From NCBI RefSeq assembly GCF_014205275.1, contig NZ_JACHND010000001.1:930001-994000 (forward strand): a stretch of DNA of 64,000 nt, written 5' to 3'. Origin of the DNA: Sphaerisporangium siamense. Lineage in GTDB: Bacteria > Actinomycetota > Actinomycetes > Streptosporangiales > Streptosporangiaceae. The position numbers and the translations under genes are program-made. Position 1 is the stretch's first letter; every line of letters begins with the position of its first letter. A model generated the notes under the pieces. That model was not told the DNA's origin, did no database searches, and worked only from the letters and a program-made list of their open reading frames with translations. This document shows positions 14,640 through 24,101 of this stretch, one piece after another.

Positions 14640-16700
14640 TTAGTCGCGGATGACGGGCATCGTGCCGGTGATGGCCTCGGTCTCCTGCGGGACGGGGTCG
14701 GGGATGATCTCGCGCAGGCGGTCCTGGATGGCCTGCGCGACCTGCTCCTGCGTCTGGAGGCCGTCCACGACCAGGTAGCGGTCCGGGTCGGCGGCGGCCA
14801 GCGCCCGGAACTCGCGGCGCACGCGCTCGTGGAACTCCAGGGGCTCGGACTCGATGCGGTCGGCCGGGGAGGCGAACCGGGACAGCCCGACCGACGGCGG
14901 CACGTCGATCAGCACGGTCAGGTCGGGGGTGAGGCCGCCGGTGGCCCAGGAGTTGACCTTGGCGACGTCCTGCGGCTCCAGCTCGCGGCCCGCGCCCTGG
15001 TAGGCGAGGGAGGAGTCGACGTACCGGTCGGAGATGACCATCGCGCCGCGCAGCAGCGCGGGACGGATGACCTTCTCGACGTGCTCGGCCCGGTCCGCCG
15101 CGTACAGCAGGGCCTCCGAGCGGGCCGACAGCCCTTGGTGGGCGGAGTCGAGCAGGATCGCCCGCAGGCGCATGCCGACCTTGGTGGAGCCGGGCTCGCG
15201 GGTCTGGACGACGTCGAAGCCCTGGTCGCGCAGCCAGATGGCGGCAAGGCGCGACTGGGTGGTCTTGCCCGAGCCCTCGCCGCCCTCGAAGGCGATGAAC
15301 ATGCCCCGCCCGTGCTCGGCGGTCTCGGCGACGTAGCGTTCGCCCTTCAGCGCGGCCATCAGGTCGGAGGAGATGGGGACCTCGCGCCGGTCGTCCATGT
15401 GGCGCAGCGCGAGCACCCCGACGACGACGGCCACGGCGGCGCCGATCAGCATGACCAGGCTCGGGCCGTCGAAGCGGTAGACGATGCCGGCGCCGATCGA
15501 GACGGAGTGCTCGCCGAACAGGCCCGACAGCGCGGGCGCGACGGCGACGACGAGCAGGAGCGTGACCCGGGCCATGGACTGCAGGAACGAGAAGGTGCGT
15601 CCCCGGATGGCGTCCTCGACCTCCAGGCCGATCAGCGTGTACCCGATGATCCACGCGATGCCCGCGCAGGCGCCGAGCACGACGACGAGCATGACCACGA
15701 TCACCAGGTTGTGGATGAGCGCGGTGGCGGCGAGCACGGCGCCCGCGGTGACGATGGCGAGCCCGAACAGGCGCCGCCGCGACAGCTCGCGCAGCAGGCG
15801 GGGGCCGAAGAAGATGCCGAGCGCCATGCCGACGAAGACGGCGGCGAAGACGGTGCCGTAGGCGGCGTCTCCCCCGCCGAGCGCGGCGACGTAGATCTTG
15901 GCCACGCCGACGACCGCGCCGCCGGCCGCGAAGGCGCCGAGCATGCCGATGACCAGGCCCCGCACCATGCGGTTCTCGCCGACGTACCGCCAGCCGTCGA
16001 TGATCTGCCGGAGCACCGAGGGCGCGGAGACCCGGCCGGCGTGGCCCTTGGGGATGCCGGTGAGCGTGAAGATCAGGAACGCGGAGACGAGGTAGGCGAC
16101 CGCGTTGACGATCAGCGCGAGGTGGGCGGGCTGCCAGACGAAGGTGGGCACGGCCTTGCCCACGACCTCGATGATCACCGACAGCACCGCGAACAGGGCC
16201 GCGGCGACCGGCGCCGAGCCGTACGTCACCAGCAGGTTGAGCTGGTTGGCCTCCTCCAGCCGCTCCTTGGGCACCAGGTTGGGGACGGTGGCGTCCTTGG
16301 CGGGCACCCAGAACAGGTTCACGCACTCCACGAGGAGGGTGGCGACGATGATCCACTGGTAGCTGCCGACCAGCGGGATCGACAGCACGAGCGCGAAGCG
16401 CAGCAGGTCGCTGACGAACATCGTCAGGCGGCGGTCGAACCGGTCGGCGAACGCCCCCGCCAGCGGGCCGAGGAGGATGGCCGGGAGCATCTTGACGACG
16501 AACACCCCGCCGATGGCCAGGCTCTGCGCCTTGAAGCCCGACCCCTGGGTCAGGTAGGCGGCGAACGCCGTGATGGCGATGATGTTCAGCCAGTCGCCCA
16601 GGCTGCAGACCGCCATGGCCGTCCAAAGCCGACGGAACGGGGCGTTCGCCAGCACGTGGGGGGGTTTGCGGCGCGCGGCGGACCGGCCAGAGGTGGTCAT
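14640..16700 (-). CDS. tmk: MFS transporter fused to thymidylate kinase
   Basis: The product is 686 residues. Residues 1 to about 440 are an MFS-type transporter with about 11-12 hydrophobic segments (start RLWTAMAVCSLGDWLNII). From about 480 on is a complete thymidylate kinase: P-loop FEGGEGSGKTT, the TREPG motif, DRYVDSSLAYQG and an LID-type region. The kinase makes dTDP from dTMP for DNA synthesis, so this should be essential if no other tmk exists. The fusion is known in this actinobacterial group. The transported substrate is unknown. The start was taken at MTTSGRS, where a basic cytoplasmic end precedes the first helix. Confidence 0.9.
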   Translation of the reverse strand: MTTSGRSAARRKPPHVLANAPFRRLWTAMAVCSLGDWLNIIAITAFAAYLTQGSGFKAQSLAIGGVFVVKMLPAILLGPLAGAFADRFDRRLTMFVSDLLRFALVLSIPLVGSYQWIIVATLLVECVNLFWVPAKDATVPNLVPKERLEEANQLNLLVTYGSAPVAAALFAVLSVIIEVVGKAVPTFVWQPAHLALIVNAVAYLVSAFLIFTLTGIPKGHAGRVSAPSVLRQIIDGWRYVGENRMVRGLVIGMLGAFAAGGAVVGVAKIYVAALGGGDAAYGTVFAAVFVGMALGIFFGPRLLRELSRRRLFGLAIVTAGAVLAATALIHNLVIVVMLVVVLGACAGIAWIIGYTLIGLEVEDAIRGRTFSFLQSMARVTLLLVVAVAPALSGLFGEHSVSIGAGIVYRFDGPSLVMLIGAAVAVVVGVLALRHMDDRREVPISSDLMAALKGERYVAETAEHGRGMFIAFEGGEGSGKTTQSRLAAIWLRDQGFDVVQTREPGSTKVGMRLRAILLDSAHQGLSARSEALLYAADRAEHVEKVIRPALLRGAMVISDRYVDSSLAYQGAGRELEPQDVAKVNSWATGGLTPDLTVLIDVPPSVGLSRFASPADRIESEPLEFHERVRREFRALAAADPDRYLVVDGLQTQEQVAQAIQDRLREIIPDPVPQETEAITGTMPVIRD

Positions 16701-17034
16701 GATGTCAGCGTATCCAGGTGCTCGCGTAGGCTGGGCTGGATCGGTGCGCAGGGCATGAGGCGCCTGCCGCTCCATTCCCGAGCGTATTACCTTCCCGGTT
16801 CCCCCGCAGGGGACATACAGGGAAAGGTCGGAATCATCCCTGTTTCGACGTCGAGAACGCCGCGCCCGTCCGGGGTGGCGACGCCGCGCACGGGGAACCA
16901 GTCCGCCACGGGACCACGCCCGTGATGTAGCGCGGCCGCGACACCGGCCTTACCTCGAACGATCAGCCCCGGCACCACGGGAGGGTCCCATAGAGGTCAC
17001 CCTCTTGCCACCGTTAAGGTAATGCTGTCCTAAT

Positions 17035-17053
17035 TTAGGCAAGGCTAAGCAAG
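17035..17053. promoter_or_regulatory. IdeR/DtxR-like iron box before efeUOB
   Basis: TTAGGCAAGGCTAAGCAAG matches 14 of 19 positions of the TTAGGTTAGGCTAACCTAA iron-regulator consensus as remembered. It lies 17 bases before the efeU ATG, overlapping the likely promoter. This predicts repression of iron uptake when Fe(II) is plentiful. Confidence 0.75.
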
Positions 17054-17069
17054 GACTAGGGAGACCACA

Positions 17070-17921
17070 GTGTTCGCCAGCTATCTCATAGGCCTCCGTG
17101 AGGGGCTTGAGGCGACCCTTGTCGTGTCGATCCTGGTGGCCTTCCTGGTCAAGAGCGATCGCCGTGACCGGCTCGGGTACGTCTGGGCCGGGGTCGCCGC
17201 CGCCGTGCTCCTGTCGGTCGGCTTCGGCGCGCTGCTGACGTTCACCGCCGCGCACCTCGACTCCCAGAAGCAGGAGCTGTTCGACGCCGCGGCCTCCATC
17301 GCCGCGACCGTCTTCGTCACCTTCATGATCTTCTGGATGCGCACCGCGGCCCGCAAGCTCTCCGGCGACCTGCGCGCCAAGCTGAGCGAGGCGCTCGGCC
17401 TCGGCGTCACCGCCGTCGTCGTGATGGCCTTCCTCTCCGTCGCCCGCGAGGGCCTGGAGACCGCGCTGCTGTTCTTCGCCGCCGCCCAGGGCGCGGGCAC
17501 CACCACCTCCCCCCTGATCGGGTTCTCGCTGGGCATCGCCACCGCGATCGCGCTCGGCTGGGCGCTGTACAAGAGCGCGCTGCGCATCAACCTCGGCCGG
17601 TTCTTCACCTGGACGGGCCTGCTGCTCATCGTGGTCGCCGCCGGCATCTTCAAGTACGGCGTGCACGACCTGGTCGAGGGCGGCGTCGTCCACGTCCTGA
17701 CCGCCCCGGCGTTCGACCTCAGCGGCGCGCTGCCGCCGGACGCCTGGTACTCCGCCCTGCTCAACGGCGTCTTCAACTTCACCCCGCAGCCCACCACCAT
17801 CGAGATGATCGCGTGGGTCGCCTACCTGGTTCCGGTGCTGGTGCTGTTCCTGATGCCGAAGCGCAACGGCCCCGGCGCCTCGCGCACACCGTCCGCCGCC
17901 CCGGCCTCCGCCCCGTCCTGA
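17070..17921 (+). CDS. efeU: Iron permease EfeU (FTR1 family)
   Basis: The product is 283 residues and seven hydrophobic helices are predicted by eye. The two family motifs for iron are present: REGLEA in helix 1 (residues about 10-15) and REGLET in helix 4. It imports ferrous/ferric iron, working with EfeO and EfeB. The C-terminus is a short Pro/Ser/Ala tail. First gene of the operon, with an iron box just upstream. Confidence 0.93.
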   Translation: MFASYLIGLREGLEATLVVSILVAFLVKSDRRDRLGYVWAGVAAAVLLSVGFGALLTFTAAHLDSQKQELFDAAASIAATVFVTFMIFWMRTAARKLSGDLRAKLSEALGLGVTAVVVMAFLSVAREGLETALLFFAAAQGAGTTTSPLIGFSLGIATAIALGWALYKSALRINLGRFFTWTGLLLIVVAAGIFKYGVHDLVEGGVVHVLTAPAFDLSGALPPDAWYSALLNGVFNFTPQPTTIEMIAWVAYLVPVLVLFLMPKRNGPGASRTPSAAPASAPS

Positions 17922-17976
17922 CGGCCGCGCCCGCCACCCCCGACTACCTCACCGAAACACCTGGAACTGGAGAACC

Positions 17977-19116
17977 ATGCGTACCGCCACAGCCATCACC
18001 GCCGGCGCGCTGGCCCTCGCGGGGCTGACCGCGTGCTCGTCGACGAGCGGCGGGGACGACACGGCCGCGCAGTCCGCGGGCAAGCCCGGCAAGATCACCG
18101 TCGCCGCGTCCGACACCGAGTGCAAGGTCTCCACGGCCGCCCTCCCCGCGGGCACCTCGACGTTCCAGGTCACCAACGGCGGCTCCAAGGTCACGGAGTT
18201 CTACGTCTACGCCCCCGGCGACCGGGTCATGGGCGAGGTCGAGAACATCGTCCCCGGCCTCACCCGCGAGGTCATGATCGAGCTGCCCGCCGGCGCCTAC
18301 GAGACGGCCTGCAAGCCCGGCATGATCGGCAAGGGCATCCGCAACCCGCTCAAGGTCTCCGGCGCCGCCGCGCCGCTGTCCGACGACGCCAAGCTGGCCC
18401 AGGCCGCCAAGGACTACGGCCGCTACGTCAAGAGCCAGACCGACGCGCTGCTGACCAAGACCCAGGAGTTCGTGGACGCCGTCAAGGCGGGCGACGTCGA
18501 CAAGGCCAAGTCGCTCTACCCGATCGCGCGGACGTACTGGGAGCGCATCGAGCCGGTCGCGGAGAGCTTCGGCGACCTCGACCCCGCCATCGACGCCCGC
18601 GAGGACGCCCTGGAGCCCGGCGCGGAGTGGACCGGCTTCCACCGGATCGAGAAGGACCTGTGGAAGGGCAAGGACATCAGCAAGGACGGCCCCATCGCCG
18701 ACAAGCTGATGGCGGACGTCAAGAAGATCGTCGAACGCGCCAACAGCGAGACGCTCTCCCCGCTCAAGCTGGCCACCGGCGCCAAGGCCCTGCTCGACGA
18801 GGTCGCCACCGGCAAGATCACCGGTGAGGAGGACCGCTACTCCCACACCGACCTGTGGGACTTCGCCGCCAACCTCGAAGGGTCCAAGGGCGCCATCGCG
18901 GCGCTGCGCCCCGTGCTCACCGAGCGCGCGCCCGACCTGGTCAAGGAACTGGACGAGAAGTTCCCCGCCGCCGAGGCCACCCTCGGCAAGCACCGTTCCG
19001 GCGACGGCTGGAAGCTCCACACCGAGCTGTCCAAGGCCGACCTGAAGGAACTCTCCGACTCGATCAACGCGCTGGCCGAGCCCATCAGCAAGGTCGCCGC
19101 GGTGATCGCCAAGTGA
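17977..19116 (+). CDS. efeO: Iron uptake lipoprotein EfeO
   Basis: The product is 379 residues. It has a lipoprotein signal (AGLTACSS lipobox). An N-terminal cupredoxin-like domain (about 35-130) carries a Cys (ASDTECKV) and a second Cys near 110. The C-terminal M75/imelysin domain has the GFHRIEKDLW motif (HxxE), thought to bind iron. It collects iron outside the membrane and passes it to EfeU. The gap to efeU is 55 bases and to efeB 43 bases, so the three are one operon. Confidence 0.93.
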   Translation: MRTATAITAGALALAGLTACSSTSGGDDTAAQSAGKPGKITVAASDTECKVSTAALPAGTSTFQVTNGGSKVTEFYVYAPGDRVMGEVENIVPGLTREVMIELPAGAYETACKPGMIGKGIRNPLKVSGAAAPLSDDAKLAQAAKDYGRYVKSQTDALLTKTQEFVDAVKAGDVDKAKSLYPIARTYWERIEPVAESFGDLDPAIDAREDALEPGAEWTGFHRIEKDLWKGKDISKDGPIADKLMADVKKIVERANSETLSPLKLATGAKALLDEVATGKITGEEDRYSHTDLWDFAANLEGSKGAIAALRPVLTERAPDLVKELDEKFPAAEATLGKHRSGDGWKLHTELSKADLKELSDSINALAEPISKVAAVIAK

Positions 19117-19159
19117 CCGGGCGCGCGGACTTAGGTCCGGCACGGAAGGAGGCGAGCTG

Positions 19160-20407
19160 ATGCAGATCAACAGGCGCAAGCTCTTCGGCCTCGGGGCCGC
19201 GGGCGTGGCCGCCGCCGGCACCGGGGCCCTGGCCACGCGGGTCGTGCTCGACGCCGCCCCGCCCGCCGCGGCGGCGTCCACCTCCGACCCCGTGTCGTTC
19301 TACGGCGAGCACCAGGCCGGCATCGTCACCCCCGCCCAGGACCGCCTGCACTTCGTCAGCTTCGACGTCGTCACCAAGAAGCGCGACGAGCTCGTCGAGA
19401 TGCTCCAGGAATGGACGGCCGCGGCCGCCCGCATGACCCAGGGCAAGGACGCCGGCACGTTCGGCGCCATCGGCGGCGCCCCCGAGGCCCCGCCGGACGA
19501 CACCGGCGAGGCGCTCGGCCTGCCGCCGTCCGGGCTGACGCTCACGATCGGCTTCGGCGCGTCCCTGTTCGACCACCGGTTCGGGCTCGCCGCCAGGAAG
19601 CCCGCCGCGCTCGCCGACCTGCCCCGCTTCCCCGGCGAGGCCCTCCTGCCGGAGATCTCCGGCGGCGACCTGTGCGTCCAGGCGTGCGCCCACGACCCGC
19701 AGGTCGCCGTGCACGCGATCCGCAACCTCGCCAGAATCGGGTTCGGCAAGGTGTCGGTGCGCTGGTCGCAGCTCGGCTTCGGCCGGACGTCCTCCACCTC
19801 CCGCGCCCAGGCCACCCCGCGCAACCTCATGGGCTTCAAGGACGGCACCAACAACCTGAAGCTGGAAGAAGCCGCCATGCTCAAGCAGCAGCTCTGGGTG
19901 GCGCCCGGCGACGGGCCCGCGTGGATGACCGGCGGCAGCTACATGGTCACCCGCAAGATCCGGATGAACATCGAGACCTGGGACCGGGCGCCGCTCGGGG
20001 AACAGCAGCAGATCTTCGGCCGCGACAAGGGCGAGGGCGCGCCGCTCGGCCGGTCCCGCGAGTTCGACCCGATCGACTTCAACGCCAAGGGCCCGGACGG
20101 CGAGCTCGCCGTCGCCAAGGACGCCCACGTCCGCCTCGCGCACCCGACCACCCACGGCGGCGCGCACCTGCTGCGGCGCGGCTACAACTACGTGGACGGC
20201 TCCGACGGGCTCGGACGGCTGGACGCCGGGCTGTTCTTCATCGCCTACCAGCGGGACCCGCGCAAGCAGTTCGTCCCCATCCAGATGGAGCTGGCGCGCA
20301 AGGACCTGCTGAACGAGTACATCAAGCACGTCTCCAGCGGGCTGTTCGCCTGCCCGCCGGGGCTGCGCGACGCCGGCGACTACTGGGGCCGCACGCTGTT
20401 CGCCTGA
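19160..20407 (+). CDS. efeB: Dye-decolorizing haem peroxidase EfeB (Tat-exported)
   Basis: The product is 415 residues. Twin-arginine signal NRRKLFGLGAAG with an Ala-rich region, cleaved near AAAA-ST. The DyP signature GFKDGTNN is present (catalytic Asp in GxxDG), with the proximal His in the C-terminal half. It oxidises Fe(II) or haem outside the cell for uptake through EfeUO. GGAGG precedes the ATG. Confidence 0.93.
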   Translation: MQINRRKLFGLGAAGVAAAGTGALATRVVLDAAPPAAAASTSDPVSFYGEHQAGIVTPAQDRLHFVSFDVVTKKRDELVEMLQEWTAAAARMTQGKDAGTFGAIGGAPEAPPDDTGEALGLPPSGLTLTIGFGASLFDHRFGLAARKPAALADLPRFPGEALLPEISGGDLCVQACAHDPQVAVHAIRNLARIGFGKVSVRWSQLGFGRTSSTSRAQATPRNLMGFKDGTNNLKLEEAAMLKQQLWVAPGDGPAWMTGGSYMVTRKIRMNIETWDRAPLGEQQQIFGRDKGEGAPLGRSREFDPIDFNAKGPDGELAVAKDAHVRLAHPTTHGGAHLLRRGYNYVDGSDGLGRLDAGLFFIAYQRDPRKQFVPIQMELARKDLLNEYIKHVSSGLFACPPGLRDAGDYWGRTLFA

Positions 20408-20514
20408 GCCCCGCGCGGGCCGCCCGTCAGACGGCTCACACGTTCTCTGGGACGCGAAGCCATCCCTCTTAGGGGACTCGTGCCCGATCGTGCCTCTACG
20501 GCCCCCTCAGGGGC

Positions 20515-20579
20515 GGGAAGGGCGGGTTCGCCGGCGAATCACCCTTCCCCACCGGCGGCCGGGTGCTCCCCCGGCCGCC
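20515..20579. terminator. Twin hairpins between convergent efeB and topA
   Basis: A GGGAAGGG/CCCTTCCC stem is followed by a perfect 10-bp stem, GGCGGCCGGG at 20554-20563 with CCCGGCCGCC at 20570-20579. They lie between genes that converge, so they can end both transcripts. Confidence 0.65.
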
Positions 20580-20594
20580 TTCCGAACCCCGCAT

Positions 20595-23255
20595 TCAGGA
20601 CTTGGCGCCGGCCTTCGCCCCGGCCTTGGCGCGCGGGCGCTTCGGCGCCGGGCCGCGGGCCCGGCGGTCCGCCAGCAGCTCGGCCGCCCGCTCGGTCGTG
20701 ATCTGCTCCACCGAGTCGTCCTTGCGCAGGGACGCGTTCGTCTCGCCGTCGGTGACGTACGGCCCGAAACGCCCCTCCTTGACCACGATCGGCTTGCCCG
20801 ACACCGGGTCCGCGCCCAGCTCGCGCAGCGGCGGCGCGGCGGCGGCGCGGCCCCTGCCCCGCTGCTTGGGCTGCGCGAACAGCTCCTTGGCCTGCTCCAG
20901 CGTGACCGTGAAGATGTCCTCCTCGGAGCCGAGCGACCGCGAGTCCGTCCCCTTCTTGATGTAGGGACCGAACTTGCCGTTCTGCGCGGTGACCTCCTGG
21001 CCGTCGAGCTCTCCCAGCACGCGCGGCAGCGACAGCAGCTTGAGCGCGTCGTCCAGCGTGATCGTCTCCAGCGACATCGACTTGAACAGCGAGCTGGTGC
21101 GCGGCTTCGGCGCGTCCTTCTTGGCCCGGGTCTTCTTGCCGTCCGCCGGAGGCTCCTCCTCAGGGAGGATCTCGGTCACGTACGGCCCGAAACGCCCGGA
21201 CTTGGCGACGATCTTGTGCCCGGTCACCGGGTCCGCGCCGAGCTCGTGATCACCCGTCGGCTGCTTGAACAGCTCCTCGGCCCGCTCGGCCGTCAGCTCG
21301 TCGGGCGCCAGATCCTCGGGGACGTTCACCCGGGCGCCGTCCCGGTCCAGGTAGGGCCCGTACCTGCCGACCCGGATGACGATGTCCGTGCCGTTGATCG
21401 GGAACGAGCTGATCTCGCGGGCGTCGATCTCGCCCAGGTCGCTGACCAGCTCCTTCAGCCCGCTCCCGTGATCGCCGTAGTAGAAGCGGCGCAGCTCGGG
21501 CACCCGCTCGGCGCGGGCGTTGGCGATGTCGTCGAGCACCTTCTCCATCTCGGCGGTGAAGTCGTAGTCGACCAGGTTGCCGAAGTGCCGTTCGAGCAGG
21601 TTCACCACCGCGAACGCCAGGAAGGACGGCACCAGCGCCGTACCCTTCTTGAACACGTACCCCCGGTCGAGGATCGTGCCGATGATCGACGCGTACGTCG
21701 ACGGGCGGCCGATCTCGCGGTCCTCCAGCTCCTTGACCAGCGACGCCTCGGTGTACCGGGCCGGCGGCCGCGTCGCGTGCCCCTCGGCGCCCAGTTCCAG
21801 CGCGGTCAGCGGGTCGTCCTGGCGGAGGTTCGGCAGCCTGCGCACCGAGTCGTCGCGGTCGGTGGCCGGGTCGTCGGCGCCCTCGACGTACGCCTTGAGG
21901 AAGCCGTAGAACGTGATCGTGCGGCCGGTCGCGCTGAACTCGACGTTCTCCCCTGCGCCGGACCTGCCGGCGATGCGGACGCTGACCGACTCGCCGACGG
22001 CGTCCTTCATCTGGGAGGCGACCGTGCGCTGCCAGATCAGCTCGTACAGGCGGAACATGTCCGCGCTCAGGCCGGTCTCGCCGGGCGTGCGGAACTCGTC
22101 CCCCGAGGGCCTGATCGCCTCGTGCGCCTCCTGGGCGTTCTTGACCTTGCTCTGATAGATGCGCGGCTTGTCCGGCACGTACTGCGCCCCGTACAGCCGC
22201 ACGGCCTGGCTCCTGGCCGCCGCCAGGGCCGTCTCCGACAGGGTCGTGCTGTCGGTTCGCATGTAGGTGATGAAGCCGTTCTCGTACAGCTTCTGGGCGA
22301 CCTGCATCGTGTACTTGGCCGAGAAGCCCAGCTTGCGGCTGGCCTCCTGCTGCAGCGTGGTCGTGCGGAACGGCGCGTACGGCCTGCGCGTGTACGGCTT
22401 GCTCTCGACCGAGGCGACCGCGTACGTCGCGCCCTCCAGGCGCTGCGCCAGCGCCCGCGCCGCCTGCTCGTCCAGGTGCAGGACGCCGGCGGTCTTCAGC
22501 GCGCCCGTGCTCGCGAAGTCACGGCCCTGGGCGACCCTGCGGCCGTCCACGCCGGTCAGCGTCGCCGAGAAGCTGCGCGGATCCTCGTCGCGGCCGATGT
22601 CGAAGACGGCCTGCAGGTCCCAGTACTCGGCCGAGGTGAACGCGATGCGCTCGCGCTCGCGCTCCACCACCAGGCGCGTGGCCACCGACTGCACCCGGCC
22701 CGCCGACAGGCGCGGCTTGACCTTCTTCCACAGGACCGGGCTGACCTCGTAGCCGTAGAGCCTGTCGAGGATGCGGCGCGTCTCCTGCGCGTCCACCAGG
22801 CGCAGGTTGAGGCGGCGCGGGTTGGACACGGCGTCCTGGATGGCCTGCGGGGTGATCTCGTGGAAGACCATGCGGTGCACAGGGATCTTGGGCTTGAGGA
22901 CCTCCTGGAGGTGCCAGGCGATGGCCTCCCCCTCGCGGTCCTCGTCGGTGGCGAGGTAGAGCTCGTCAGCGTCCTTGAGGAGCTGCTTCAGCTTCGATAC
23001 CTGGGACTTCTTGTCCGGGTTCACGACGTAGAGCGGCTCGAACTCGTGGTCCACGTTCACCCCGAGGCGGGCCCATGCCTCGCTCTTGAACTTCTCGGGG
23101 ATGTCCTCGGCCTTTTCTGGGAGGTCACGAATGTGGCCGATGCTGGACTCCACGATGTAGCCACGCCCGAGGTACCCGGCGATCGTCTTCGCCTTCGCGG
23201 GCGACTCGACGATCACCAGGCGGGTTCCGCCGGCGCTGCCGTTGTTGGCTGGCAC
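20595..23255 (-). CDS. topA: DNA topoisomerase I
   Basis: The product is 886 residues from GTG, preceded by AGGTAGGAAG. The Toprim domain begins LVIVESPAKAKTIAGYLG with the acidic DEDREGEAIAWH. The catalytic tyrosine lies in GFITYMRTDST. The zinc fingers of E. coli TopA are absent. Instead there are four topo-C repeats (GRYGPYLD, GRFGPYVT, GKFGPYIK, GRFGPYVT) and a Lys/Ala tail, as in other actinobacteria. It relaxes negative supercoils, and is normally essential. Confidence 0.95.
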   Translation of the reverse strand: MPANNGSAGGTRLVIVESPAKAKTIAGYLGRGYIVESSIGHIRDLPEKAEDIPEKFKSEAWARLGVNVDHEFEPLYVVNPDKKSQVSKLKQLLKDADELYLATDEDREGEAIAWHLQEVLKPKIPVHRMVFHEITPQAIQDAVSNPRRLNLRLVDAQETRRILDRLYGYEVSPVLWKKVKPRLSAGRVQSVATRLVVERERERIAFTSAEYWDLQAVFDIGRDEDPRSFSATLTGVDGRRVAQGRDFASTGALKTAGVLHLDEQAARALAQRLEGATYAVASVESKPYTRRPYAPFRTTTLQQEASRKLGFSAKYTMQVAQKLYENGFITYMRTDSTTLSETALAAARSQAVRLYGAQYVPDKPRIYQSKVKNAQEAHEAIRPSGDEFRTPGETGLSADMFRLYELIWQRTVASQMKDAVGESVSVRIAGRSGAGENVEFSATGRTITFYGFLKAYVEGADDPATDRDDSVRRLPNLRQDDPLTALELGAEGHATRPPARYTEASLVKELEDREIGRPSTYASIIGTILDRGYVFKKGTALVPSFLAFAVVNLLERHFGNLVDYDFTAEMEKVLDDIANARAERVPELRRFYYGDHGSGLKELVSDLGEIDAREISSFPINGTDIVIRVGRYGPYLDRDGARVNVPEDLAPDELTAERAEELFKQPTGDHELGADPVTGHKIVAKSGRFGPYVTEILPEEEPPADGKKTRAKKDAPKPRTSSLFKSMSLETITLDDALKLLSLPRVLGELDGQEVTAQNGKFGPYIKKGTDSRSLGSEEDIFTVTLEQAKELFAQPKQRGRGRAAAAPPLRELGADPVSGKPIVVKEGRFGPYVTDGETNASLRKDDSVEQITTERAAELLADRRARGPAPKRPRAKAGAKAGAKS

Positions 23256-23498
23256 GCTGCTTCCTACCTCGCTGTTCGCTGTCGTACTCCCCTGCCGGTC
23301 GATCCCGGCCCGCCGCACGGGCGTGCCGGGTGATCCGTCACAGGCATGAAGGTAACCCGTCGTCGAAAAATACTCCCCGTCGGACTACCCGGTCACTTAC
23401 CGGTGTTCCACCTACCTGGACCCGATACCCACGAGGACGCAGAATAGAGCCCAGACAGTGCCAGCGTCCCCTTGCACACCCTTCGGAGACTAATAGCA

Positions 23499-23684
23499 GT
23501 GCTTGAGTACTCCTATTTGGACCTGTACCTCCCGCGCGGGACCACCCGGGAAGCCGCCCGCCGGGTCCTCACCGAGCACGCGGAGTACGGGCACTGGGAG
23601 CTGGATCGTCTCCGGTTGTACCCCGACGGCCGCCGCTACGTACGGCTGCGCCGGAAGATCCTGCGGGTAGCCAGCACACTTTAG
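23499..23684 (+). CDS. DUF5703 family small protein
   Basis: The product is 61 residues from GTG with GGAGA upstream. The sequence LDLYLPRGTTREAARRVL, then TEHAEYGHWELDRLRLYPDGRR, matches the conserved pattern of the DUF5703 family, found next to topA or related core genes in actinomycetes. It is basic, with a conserved HAEYGHWEL stretch. The function is not known. Confidence 0.85.
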   Translation: MLEYSYLDLYLPRGTTREAARRVLTEHAEYGHWELDRLRLYPDGRRYVRLRRKILRVASTL

Positions 23685-23715
23685 CCCTCGCGGCCAACTG
23701 TAGCCCCTGGAAATG

Positions 23716-23756
23716 GCTTTGCCCGCCCCGGGCCGCGCCCCCGGAACGGGCAAAGC
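23716..23756 (+). terminator. Terminator of the DUF5703 gene
   Basis: GCTTTGCCCG and CGGGCAAAGC form a perfect 10-bp stem, with an inner CCCCGGG/CCCCCGG that can extend it. GTCTTTGCT follows. It lies 31 bases past the stop. Confidence 0.75.
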
Positions 23757-23869
23757 GTCTTTGCTCCGCCGCCGCGATTCGAGCCCTGCGGCCCGGCACC
23801 GCGGGCATCCTCGCAGGCGGCGAAGCGTCTGTGACTCCGCCGCAGGATCACGGCGAAGGATCTGTGACC

Positions 23870-23895
23870 CCATCTCGCCGGCGCCGGCGAGATGG
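23870..23895. repeat. Perfect 26-bp palindrome
   Basis: CCATCTCGCCGGC is followed directly by its reverse complement. It may be a terminator for the chaplin-like gene that ends at 24102 on the minus strand, or a protein site. Confidence 0.7.
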
Positions 23896-24101
23896 CTCTT
23901 GGCACGTCGCTCAGAGCGGACGATCTATAACGGGGCCGCATGGCTCGCGGCACGCCGTCCGTCCGCCCCCTGCCCGGCGGGCGCAGTCGCCGCACCCGTC
24001 AGGCATCGCGACGCCCTCGGCCGTCCCCCGCACCGCATGGCGTGCGGCACGGGGACGGGACGCCCGGCGGTGTCGCGCCACCGGGCCTCACTCCGAGTCG
24101 T

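Larger units (their letters stand above)
23685..24101. other. Non-coding stretch with two strong secondary structures
   Basis: About 415 bases without a convincing gene. It contains the terminator hairpin after the DUF5703 gene and a perfect 26-bp palindrome, and ends at the chaplin-like gene's 3' side. Confidence 0.6.

Noticed and set aside
13386-16925. A 1179-residue plus-strand open frame
   Set aside because: It is the mirror of holB and tmk in very GC-rich DNA. It has no ribosome site and a Gly/Arg/Asp-rich composition, and the minus-strand genes have clear domains.
16787-16978. A 63-residue minus-strand frame between tmk and efeU
   Set aside because: No ribosome site, no similarity, and it lies in a promoter gap.
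20490-23333. A 947-residue plus-strand open frame over topA
   Set aside because: Antisense shadow of a well-recognised topA.
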